A stretch of DNA of 64,000 nt from a bacterium (GTDB lineage Bacteria > Bacteroidota > Bacteroidia > B-17B0 > Aurantibacillaceae): assembly GCA_029945625.1 (NCBI GenBank), contig JAQSCW010000055.1:248001-312000 (forward strand), read 5' to 3'. The position numbers and the translations under genes are program-made. Position 1 is the first letter of the stretch. The number at the start of each line of letters is the position of its first letter. A model generated the notes under the pieces. That model ran no database searches. It saw nothing but the letters and a program-made list of their open reading frames with translations, and was not told where the DNA came from. Shown piece by piece: positions 26,076 to 34,067 of this stretch.

Positions 26076-27778
26076 CGGTAATTGTTAAGATCCAGTTCAT
26101 TGATTAGCCAAATTAGGTTATCAGCTTCCTTTTTTGTGGCCACTTCCTTCGTTAAGGCTTTCGTGTAAGCCCTTTGTGCGTATTCCGTATTTTTGATCTT
26201 CAAATAATAGTCGCCCAGAATCTGATACGTAAGGTAAGACTCGGGGTTACATTCCTGAATAGCCCTGATAAAGCGAAGTTCGGCAACAAGATGAAAATCG
26301 CTCTTGGTGCAAAAGCTGAAATAATCTTTTAATTGTTTGAAAAGTAAAAATTGACGATAGGATGTTGATTTCAAAAACGGGTCTTCTGCAATTGTCCTAT
26401 TCTCTTCATTGAGTTCTTTTTTCTGATTGAGGCCCGGGGCTTCTTCAAAGATCTTGTTCAGATCATAACACACATATTCTCCCAACTGAAACGGAGAGGT
26501 AGAAACCCATACCAATAGTTCTTCCGGTTTAAAAATTATAGAATGATGTGCGATGAGCTGATTGATCCCCTTTTCGTTGCTCAGCCCTATCTTATCACCA
26601 TGAAGCCCGTCTTGATTTCTCAATATGAGAGCCACTTCTTCGGGAGAAAAGGAGCGGTTCTTGCCAAGGAGTTCTTCCACTCTGAATTTTCGATACAACG
26701 AAGAACTTTCTACGATGTTCTTGTTATTAGTGTAATCTTTTTCAAATAATTTGCCTCTGAAATGATTGCTGCATATTAACTGTTCACCGGATTCCTCAAA
26801 GAGGTCGATACGTGTAGGGGTTTTTTCAATGCTTGCTGTTTTTTTATCAATAGCCGATCCTATAAGTATGGATTCAGAAACAAATGTTTGTCTTTTTTTT
26901 GCAATGGCATATGCCTGCTCGATGGTGCCCGCATACTGCAGGATTTCTTTGGCCAAAAGAGAAATTGGCGTTGCCGCACTACTTGGTATATCTGATTTAG
27001 CGGCGTTAATGGTAACGGTGAGCCCCTTGTCGTTCATGCCCGAAACCACTCCGGTAAAGCCGGCCCAAGTTACATACATAAATTTATTTCCAAATTTAGG
27101 TTTGGTGAAGCATACAATTTTATTGTGTGCAAAATCCTGCCCCGCAAAAAAATCGAAGTTTCTCCCAATCAGCAATTTACCATCTTTGGTTTTTCCGTTC
27201 CGGAGTCCAAAAGAAGTACATCCCACCGTCATGTTTTTGTCTTGCAGGGCATGTCCAATATCGTGAGCGCTGTGGTAATTAAGAATCCGGTAGTACTTGG
27301 GGGCCAATTGGTCGTATTTATCGCTTGCACTCAACGAAACGCCATAAATCTCCTGTGCATATTCATCGCTGATGTGTTGCGGCAAATGACGGTTAAAATA
27401 GGCCACAAAGTATTTCAGAAAATTTAGATAGTGTTCGGAGGGGATAAGTTGTTTGATTTGATTTATAAAAACATCCTCTTGGTATTCTGCCAATTCACGC
27501 GTTAATTTTCCGTTAATAACACCTCTTTCAAAACCATCGCCCTCAAGATACATTTCCCATAAACCTGAATTACTTTTTTTGAGCCAATTGTGACCCACTT
27601 TGTAAAAATCAATTGCAACAGTTTCACGCGTTAACTTTTCAACGGAACGGTCTTTAATCTGAGGAATGGAAATATGGATGGCTGCAACAAAATAGGCCAG
27701 AAAACCGGCGAATAAAAGCACCAAGAAAAGAATTACCCTCACTGAAGTTCGAAGAATTCTATTTCTGATCTTTAGCAT
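26072..27778 (-). CDS. C45-type (acyl-CoA:6-APA acyltransferase-like) Ntn hydrolase with membrane anchor
   Basis: 568 residues. One N-terminal membrane helix (about 14-34) puts the rest outside the cytoplasm. The Ntn-hydrolase nucleophile is probably C187 in MTVGCTSFG, which would become N-terminal after self-cleavage, followed by RNFDFF (206-211), TWAGFTGVVSGMN and GLTVTINAA, all typical of the C45/phospholipase B-like family. The last 80 residues resemble TPR helices. Members act on amide or ester bonds, and homologues are regular in flexirubin loci. It may form or trim the ester bond of the pigment in the periplasm; this is inference. Confidence 0.8.
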   Translation of the reverse strand: MLKIRNRILRTSVRVILFLVLLFAGFLAYFVAAIHISIPQIKDRSVEKLTRETVAIDFYKVGHNWLKKSNSGLWEMYLEGDGFERGVINGKLTRELAEYQEDVFINQIKQLIPSEHYLNFLKYFVAYFNRHLPQHISDEYAQEIYGVSLSASDKYDQLAPKYYRILNYHSAHDIGHALQDKNMTVGCTSFGLRNGKTKDGKLLIGRNFDFFAGQDFAHNKIVCFTKPKFGNKFMYVTWAGFTGVVSGMNDKGLTVTINAAKSDIPSSAATPISLLAKEILQYAGTIEQAYAIAKKRQTFVSESILIGSAIDKKTASIEKTPTRIDLFEESGEQLICSNHFRGKLFEKDYTNNKNIVESSSLYRKFRVEELLGKNRSFSPEEVALILRNQDGLHGDKIGLSNEKGINQLIAHHSIIFKPEELLVWVSTSPFQLGEYVCYDLNKIFEEAPGLNQKKELNEENRTIAEDPFLKSTSYRQFLLFKQLKDYFSFCTKSDFHLVAELRFIRAIQECNPESYLTYQILGDYYLKIKNTEYAQRAYTKALTKEVATKKEADNLIWLINELDLNNYR

Positions 27779-27875
27779 AACGGGCCGGCAATCTACACCC
27801 GGCGCAATAAAGCCACCGGCATCTTAAGCCACTAAATATACGAATTAAAATAGGGGAATTTTAGTGAGACCACAA

Positions 27876-29216
27876 TTAAATTGGCTTGCTAAAACTCATT
27901 CGCCGGCCGAACTGCGACTCGTCGAATTTGCCTTCATCGTAGGCCAAATGACCACTTACAAAGGTCTTCACAATGCTACTTTTAAAAGTATGTCCCTCAA
28001 ATGGACTCCATCCGCATTTATACAGTAAATTATCTTTTGTGACGGTGTTTTTTTTATGAAGATTCACGAGCACCAGGTCAGCATAATAGCCTTCGCGAAT
28101 GTAACCTCTTTTTTCGATCCGAAATAAATCGGCCACGTCGTGACTCATTTTTTTAACGATGCGTTCAATGGAGATTTTTTTATTATGATAGAAATCGAGC
28201 ATGGCAAGGACACTGTGTTGCACGAGCGGACCGCCACTTGGAGCCTTGAGATAGGGAAGATTTTTTTCTTCCAGAGTATGCGGCGCATGGTCGGTGGCAA
28301 TTACATCAATGGTATCATTCAGAACCGCATCAAAAAGTTTTTCGCGGTCGTACGCAGTTTTAATGGAGGGATTCCATTTGATGAGGTTCCCTTTTTTTTC
28401 ATAGTCATCGTCGCAAAACCATAAATGGTGAATGCAGGCCTCCGCGGTGATGCGTTTCTCCTTCAAAGGAATTTTATTGGTAAAAAGACTTAATTCCTTT
28501 GCAGTGGAAATATGCAGAACATGCAGACGTGTATTGTGTTTTTTTGCCAGATCCACTGCCATGGAAGAAGACTTATAACAGGCCTCCTCGCTACGAATTA
28601 CGGGATGAAAATAAGTGGGGATGTTTTCGCCATACTCTTTTATGATTCTTTCCTGATTTTGTTTTACAAGAGGATCATACTCACAATGAGTGGCAATGAG
28701 ACCCTCTGTTTTTGAGAAGAAGCCTTCTAAAGCGTCCTGATGGTCCACCAACATGTCGCCCGTGGAAGAACCCATAAACAATTTTAGCCCACAAACTTTT
28801 GAGTAATCTACTTTAAGCGTTTCCTCCAGATTATGATTGGTGCCGCCCATGTAAAAGGAATAATTGGCAAGCGAACAGGCAGCGGCTCGGCTGTATTTTT
28901 TTTCCAGTTCAAGGAGGTTGGTGCTTTGAGGATTGGTGTTTGGCATTTCCATATACGAGGTAATACCTCCCGCAACCGCTGCACGAGCTTCTGTATATAT
29001 TTCTCCTTTGTGTGTAAATCCGGGCTCCCGAAAATGTACCTGATCATCAATCGCTCCGGGAAGCATTACCAGTCCCTCGGCATTAATCTCCGTATAGTTT
29101 CCCGTATTTTCAATCGATCGGGCTATTTTAGCGATGATTTCTCCGTCAATTAACACGTCGTAGATGCCGGTTTGACCTTCATTCACTACTGTGGCATTTT
29201 TAATAAGGTATTTCAT
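27876..29216 (-). CDS. pyrC: Dihydroorotase
   Basis: 446 residues, amidohydrolase fold, for cyclisation of carbamoyl-aspartate in pyrimidine synthesis. Visible metal-site residues are H61 in DDQVHFREPG, K145 (the carboxylated Lys) in VCGLKLFMG, H177 in ATHCEY, H235 in LHVLHIS and D309 in ATDHAPHT. The first His of the usual HxH pair is a Gln (Q59), a variant I associate with Bacteroidota enzymes. A promoter match lies just upstream. It precedes the C45-type gene on the same strand by about 100 bp but has no functional link to the pigment pathway. Confidence 0.93.
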   Translation of the reverse strand: MKYLIKNATVVNEGQTGIYDVLIDGEIIAKIARSIENTGNYTEINAEGLVMLPGAIDDQVHFREPGFTHKGEIYTEARAAVAGGITSYMEMPNTNPQSTNLLELEKKYSRAAACSLANYSFYMGGTNHNLEETLKVDYSKVCGLKLFMGSSTGDMLVDHQDALEGFFSKTEGLIATHCEYDPLVKQNQERIIKEYGENIPTYFHPVIRSEEACYKSSSMAVDLAKKHNTRLHVLHISTAKELSLFTNKIPLKEKRITAEACIHHLWFCDDDYEKKGNLIKWNPSIKTAYDREKLFDAVLNDTIDVIATDHAPHTLEEKNLPYLKAPSGGPLVQHSVLAMLDFYHNKKISIERIVKKMSHDVADLFRIEKRGYIREGYYADLVLVNLHKKNTVTKDNLLYKCGWSPFEGHTFKSSIVKTFVSGHLAYDEGKFDESQFGRRMSFSKPI

Positions 29217-29228
29217 GATTACGTATTA

Positions 29229-29259
29229 CAAAGGTACCATACAATTACAATTCCGCCAA
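29229..29259 (-). promoter_or_regulatory. Promoter of dihydroorotase gene
   Basis: On the minus strand TACCTTTG (29236-29229) matches the TAnnTTTG -7 element and TTG (29259-29257) lies 20 bp upstream. The gene starts at 29216, giving a very short leader. It overlaps the end of the dacB gene. Confidence 0.5.
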
Positions 29260-30678
29260 GGCAACCAGAAACTTTTCGATAATAAATCGCGCTTCCGAAG
29301 CCGGACAATTGTAATTATTAAAAATAATGGAAAAAGCCAGATCGCGCCCCGCTTTGGTTTTCACATAACCACAGTAGGATCTTACCCGTTGCATATAACC
29401 GGTTTTAGCGCGCATGTTGTTCTCAATAATAGTTCCTTTTCCCACGTGCATCATACTTATCCCTGTACCGGATAGGGGTAGGGAAGGATCGAAGCTATTG
29501 TAAACCGCTGTATCGGAAAATAATTTACAAAGTACGGAGGTCATCAAATTTGGGGTGGTGGTATTTACTCTCGAGAGTCCCGATGCATCACGCATGCATA
29601 ATTCCGTGGTATCCGCGCCCGAACGTAAACAATATTTTTTCACGGCCATCATACCCTGACTTGTTGAGCCATTTCCAAGAGTTCTGAGCAACGATTCGCA
29701 ATATAAATTATTACTGTTTTGATTGGTTTGGTAAACGATTTTATCAAGACTGGGAGAATAGTTTGTGTACAAGAGCGTTTTTTGGCCTGTTGGCAAATTG
29801 TTTTTATCGTACACCGATAGCACACTTTTTGCTTTGCAGCGAATATTTTTTCGAAGAAGGGAGGTACAAAGATATTCTGAACAGAGCAAGGCCGGATCGG
29901 GTAGCGCTCCGGAAATATGAAATTTATCCTGATTAGCGGGAATGGTGCCCTTAATTCGCTTTTCAAAGGAGAAGGGATCGCCATATACGAACGCATGGTC
30001 ATCTTTGCCAAGACAGGTCACCTCAGAGCTGATAATGATGGGAGAGGTGAGGTAGCGTGGCGCATTTTGAAGCACGGTAGCACGACTCCCCGGTTCTCCA
30101 CTTTTAAAGGTAATGGTGAATTTATTATCCATAAAGGGTAGTCCGGTGGGAATTGCACCGTAATAATTACACACATCTTCCCACAACCAGGTACCCGGGA
30201 TTTCGCGATCAAAGTATGAGGCATCGCCAATGATGCGGCCTGTGATTTCGGTGATGCCATACTGTTTTATAGCTTCGGCCCATACATCGGTAATATTGGT
30301 TCCTTTAATGGTAAAGTACTCCGATTGAAGAGTAGGGTCACCACTGCCCTCAATAATCACATCTCCTTGCAATACGCCGGTTAACTTATCAAAACTGCCC
30401 ACATAATAGATCTTGGTTTCATACCGGTAGGCCCTCCCCAACTTGCTGAGCGCGGTTGCTGTGGTAAAGATCTTTAAGGTGCTGGCTGGAATCAAAGACA
30501 AGTGTTCGTTTGAATCAATAATGGACTTTGTGGTGGCAATGTCTTTTACGCAATAACCAATAGAAGCATTTTCCAACCTGTCATCAAGTCGCCACTCGGC
30601 TAGTACCTGATCAATTTGACAGAAATAGGATGCCGGTATAAAAAAAAGAAGAAAAAAATGTATTGTCGATTTTACCAT
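29245..30678 (-). CDS. dacB: D-alanyl-D-alanine carboxypeptidase/endopeptidase (PBP4, S13 family)
   Basis: 477 residues with a signal peptide (MVKSTIHFFLLFFIPASYFC). All three penicillin-binding motifs are present: SxxK at 66-69 (ASTLKI), SxN at 322-324 (QNSNNLY) and KTG at 425-427. The long insert between the first two motifs is typical of the PBP4/DacB class. It trims peptidoglycan stem peptides or cleaves cross-links in the periplasm. It has its own promoter match at 30723-30752 and probably no relation to the neighbouring pigment genes. Confidence 0.93.
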   Translation of the reverse strand: MVKSTIHFFLLFFIPASYFCQIDQVLAEWRLDDRLENASIGYCVKDIATTKSIIDSNEHLSLIPASTLKIFTTATALSKLGRAYRYETKIYYVGSFDKLTGVLQGDVIIEGSGDPTLQSEYFTIKGTNITDVWAEAIKQYGITEITGRIIGDASYFDREIPGTWLWEDVCNYYGAIPTGLPFMDNKFTITFKSGEPGSRATVLQNAPRYLTSPIIISSEVTCLGKDDHAFVYGDPFSFEKRIKGTIPANQDKFHISGALPDPALLCSEYLCTSLLRKNIRCKAKSVLSVYDKNNLPTGQKTLLYTNYSPSLDKIVYQTNQNSNNLYCESLLRTLGNGSTSQGMMAVKKYCLRSGADTTELCMRDASGLSRVNTTTPNLMTSVLCKLFSDTAVYNSFDPSLPLSGTGISMMHVGKGTIIENNMRAKTGYMQRVRSYCGYVKTKAGRDLAFSIIFNNYNCPASEARFIIEKFLVALAEL

Positions 30679-30722
30679 ATTTTAAAATGTGATTTGAATC
30701 GCTTAATCCGAAAAACCTAAGC

Positions 30723-30752
30723 CAAATGTATCATAGTTTTTGGTTCAAACAA
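30723..30752 (-). promoter_or_regulatory. Promoter of dacB
   Basis: On the minus strand TACATTTG (30730-30723) fits TAnnTTTG and TTG (30752-30750) is 19 bp further upstream. The dacB ATG is 45 bp downstream. The rest of the 178-bp gap (30679-30856) shows no other feature. Confidence 0.55.
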
Positions 30753-30856
30753 AATGCCCCTCTATGCCTTTACCTTTAAGCTCACTTTAGCACCAACTCG
30801 TATTTACCTCATTGAATGGTGCTCCTTTTCTAAACGAAAGTAATTGGGTCAGCCTA

Positions 30857-33800
30857 TTAGTTCACTTTCATTACGTTCATCTTATCAACGTAAACAAGGT
30901 ATTTTCGAATGGAGCTGTGTCCCATTGATTGGAGTGCACGCGCGTATTTTTGGAGTTGTTTTGCATGCAGCACCGGATTTTCTTGTCCGGTCTTATAGTC
31001 AATGAGTATGGTCTCCTCTCCTTTCATAATTACCCGGTCGGGCCGCAAGATCTCTCCTTCCTGTGTTACCAATTCTGCTTCCTGTTTCGAGATCAGACCT
31101 TTTTCATAAAAGGCGCTTAAGTCAGGATGATGAATAATGGCAAGGATGAGCGCTTTAAACACGGCGAGTTCTTCACGGCTAATCTCACCCTCAACTACCG
31201 CCGCCTCCAAAACACCCAACACATCTTCTTCCGATCGGACCTTTGATAATAACCAATGGAGCAGCAATCCCTGTCTCTTCGCGTTTTCAACGGTTTCATT
31301 GTTCATGAGGTACGACGCTTTAATCCTTACTACATCGTTTGGTGTGGTAAATTGTAAGGGTTCCAAAGCATAGGTAGGCAAATCCTTCATCTTATGACTC
31401 AGTGTGCAGGCGGAGGCGACACCAATTTCATAATATCCTTCGCGGCTTTCTTTATGATGAGCACTCATAAACCCTTCAATCCACTGGTTAACCGAAGCAC
31501 CCTTATTTCTATCTGTTGTTTTACTGAGGATGTGCAAGCGTTCTACTGCCCTGGTGAACGCCACATACAATAGATTTAAATTATCAAGTACCTGGTCCTG
31601 CTGTTCTTTTAAGAGTTCTTTTTCAAAGCCGGAATCGGTTACTTTTTTTGATAGGTTAATGACCGATACAGGCAATTTCACTTTTTCATCCTTAATGTTA
31701 ACCCAGGCATCACCTGCTTTATAATAATTCCAGTTGCAATAGGGAATGATTACTACCGGAAACTCGAGCCCTTTACCGGCATGAATGGTCATGATGCGTA
31801 CGGCATTCGTGTTTTCGGGAATGATCAGGGAAGCTTTGCCGCTGCGACTTTCCCACCATTCAAAAAAAGAAGAAATAGTGGAGTTCTTCAATACGAGGTA
31901 TTCATTTACTTCATCTAAAAAGAAACGAATATAAATGTAATTGGTATCGGTGAGCTGCAACGCCTTTATAAATTCCACGCAATTATCGAACACGTTATTC
32001 AACGCCAGCTCATTTTCGCGAAAATGGATGTTACATTTTTTAAAAATCTGAAATAAGGAGGTCCCTTTTGCTAAATCTTTTAAAAACAAGTGAAGTTCGT
32101 CTTTATTCATCTTTCCTGCCTGATGAAGGTAATTAACGACTGCCGCAGCACTTATTACATCGTCATTGTTTTGCAGGTACTTCAGGTAACATAATACAGT
32201 ATTGATCTCCAGATTATTTTTTAGGAGGAGCGAATCTGAGGACACAATAGGAATTTGTTGTTCCATCAAAAACTTGGCAATAGCGTTCCCATGTGCATTC
32301 TTACGACACAAGATGCACATATCTTTGTAGTGATAACCTGATTTTAGGGCATCTGATATATGAGAGCGGATCTCGGTAAAAGTTTGCGTTTCAAATTCTT
32401 CCCCCGAGAGTGTGCCCGTGCTCACCGTTACATAGCCTTCATTTGTATGATGTGCGGCCTGGGCCTGATTGTGATAAATGGTTTTATGGTCTTCCGATAA
32501 TAGAGTCGCACTCAGGGAATCAAACAGTGTATTGTTAAAGGAAATGATGTTCTTTGCGCTCCGGTAATTGGTGATGAGAAAATTTTCCAGAAAGTTCCGT
32601 TCCAGTGCTCTTGCTCTTTCTTCGAGGATGGGGCTCTTTGCGGCGTTGTTAACAGCAGGAAGGGCTGAGAATTGTTTCACATTGGCATTCCGCCAACGGT
32701 AAATACTTTGTTTTCCATCTCCCACAATTAAATTAAACCAGCCATTTGAAAGCGAGTTATCGATGAGGGGTAACATGTTTTGCCATTGCAAGCTGCTGGT
32801 GTCTTGAAATTCATCAAGTAAAAAGTGTTGGTAACGATCGCCCAAACGTTCATAGATAAATGGTGTAGGTTCGCTGGTGATGATATCGAAGATCTTTTTA
32901 TTGAATTCACTTATAAATACCAAACGTTCTTCCTGCTTTTGCTCGTCACTAATCTCCTCAATTTTTTTTAGAAGCATCAACGGGTACATTTGTTTGCTTA
33001 AAAGTTCGCATAGGGAATAATGTGCATAGTTCTCACGAATAAACCGGATCAGGGTTTGAGCAATTTCATCTAAACGAGGTCTGATTTTTTCGATGACCTG
33101 TACTTTTTCGGCAGCGGCTTTGCCGGCCCATTTAGCGTGTGCAACGGCATCGTTTATGCGCGGGGCATTGGCGTCGACGAGCGTAGCCACTCCCTCTTTG
33201 CATTTTTGAAAGAATTTTTGTGGACCTGAACTTTTGAAGATAAAATCATCATCCACCAGTCCATTCTTCGCAATTAGATCAATGGCAAGTAGTGATTCAG
33301 AGTTGAGTGTATTCTTGTAGTGCCTGATAAAATCAATAAATTGTTTTCGGAAGGTTTCCAGTTCCCCGGCACTGAACTGTTTCAATTTTTCGATGTACTC
33401 GTCAGAATGTTCCTTGTGCAGGAGTTCAGAAAATTCACGAATGTTACGCTCGGGATCCCAGGCCGAATTGTCTCTGGCTTTTCCCAACGCATATTCCTGA
33501 AGAAGCTTACTGACATATTCATCTTCACCAATCATGGCGAAAAGGGAGGAGATCACTTTTTCATAAAAACCGCGCGTATCGAGTTCGATGGTGAAGTTTA
33601 CGGGCAGTTTAAGGTCGTGCGCAAATGTTTTAACGATTTTATGATTAAAACTGTCGATGGTACTGATTGAGAGGTCTGAATAATGATGAAGCAGGTGATT
33701 AAACACGTGTTTGGCTCTTCGCTGAAGTTCTTCTCCCGAAATATGTAGTTCGGCGCAAAGCAGTTTTCCAATTTCATTGCCGGGTTCTCCGTTAGCAATG

Positions 33801-33994
33801 TTATTCAATGAGGAGATGACCCTTTCCTTCATTTCGGCTGCGGCCTTATTGGTGAAGGTGATTGCCAAAATGCGTTTGTAATTTGAGTTTAGCTTCTTGT
33901 CATCATACAATGCCAATCGCAGGTATTCTTTTACAAGTGTAAACGTTTTGCCACTTCCCGCGCTGGATCTATATACAACAAAGTTCTTCAACAT
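30857..33994 (-). CDS. addA: AddA/RecB-like UvrD helicase-nuclease
   Basis: 1045 residues. Walker A is at the N-terminus (YRSSAGSGKTFTL, about 8-20), with LLDEFQDTSSLQW (motif II), VGDGKQSIYRWRNA (motif III), FLITNYRS (IV) and LYVAFTRAVERL (VI) in UvrD order. A PD-(D/E)XK nuclease lies at the C-terminus: D986 in RPDRVI, D999 and K1001 in LIDYKTG, then a QLQKYA helix. This is the AddA layout of double-strand-break resection enzymes. The usual partner AddB is not next to it in this window. It starts 73 bp behind the OmpA-family gene with a terminator in between. Confidence 0.88.
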   Translation of the reverse strand: MLKNFVVYRSSAGSGKTFTLVKEYLRLALYDDKKLNSNYKRILAITFTNKAAAEMKERVISSLNNIANGEPGNEIGKLLCAELHISGEELQRRAKHVFNHLLHHYSDLSISTIDSFNHKIVKTFAHDLKLPVNFTIELDTRGFYEKVISSLFAMIGEDEYVSKLLQEYALGKARDNSAWDPERNIREFSELLHKEHSDEYIEKLKQFSAGELETFRKQFIDFIRHYKNTLNSESLLAIDLIAKNGLVDDDFIFKSSGPQKFFQKCKEGVATLVDANAPRINDAVAHAKWAGKAAAEKVQVIEKIRPRLDEIAQTLIRFIRENYAHYSLCELLSKQMYPLMLLKKIEEISDEQKQEERLVFISEFNKKIFDIITSEPTPFIYERLGDRYQHFLLDEFQDTSSLQWQNMLPLIDNSLSNGWFNLIVGDGKQSIYRWRNANVKQFSALPAVNNAAKSPILEERARALERNFLENFLITNYRSAKNIISFNNTLFDSLSATLLSEDHKTIYHNQAQAAHHTNEGYVTVSTGTLSGEEFETQTFTEIRSHISDALKSGYHYKDMCILCRKNAHGNAIAKFLMEQQIPIVSSDSLLLKNNLEINTVLCYLKYLQNNDDVISAAAVVNYLHQAGKMNKDELHLFLKDLAKGTSLFQIFKKCNIHFRENELALNNVFDNCVEFIKALQLTDTNYIYIRFFLDEVNEYLVLKNSTISSFFEWWESRSGKASLIIPENTNAVRIMTIHAGKGLEFPVVIIPYCNWNYYKAGDAWVNIKDEKVKLPVSVINLSKKVTDSGFEKELLKEQQDQVLDNLNLLYVAFTRAVERLHILSKTTDRNKGASVNQWIEGFMSAHHKESREGYYEIGVASACTLSHKMKDLPTYALEPLQFTTPNDVVRIKASYLMNNETVENAKRQGLLLHWLLSKVRSEEDVLGVLEAAVVEGEISREELAVFKALILAIIHHPDLSAFYEKGLISKQEAELVTQEGEILRPDRVIMKGEETILIDYKTGQENPVLHAKQLQKYARALQSMGHSSIRKYLVYVDKMNVMKVN

Positions 33995-34015
33995 GCTTTA
34001 TGAAAGTACTAAACT

Positions 34016-34047
34016 AAAAAAGGCCGCAATGAATGCAGCCTTTTTTT
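34016..34047 (-). terminator. Intrinsic terminator behind the OmpA-family gene
   Basis: A hairpin with arms AAAAAAGGC and GCCTTTTTT (34016-34024 and 34038-34046), extended inwards by GCA/TGC past one mismatch. It has T-runs on both strands, so it can end the minus-strand OmpA-family transcript before addA. Confidence 0.7.
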
Positions 34048-34067
34048 ATCATTTAATATGAATCGAC

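Noticed and set aside
26766-27266. A 166-codon plus-strand frame opposite the C45-type gene
   Set aside because: The minus-strand protein shows Ntn-hydrolase motifs across the same span; the plus frame shows none.
27781-27820. GCCGG-rich stretch in front of the C45-type gene as a terminator
   Set aside because: The short repeats do not form one stable hairpin and no T-run follows in either direction.
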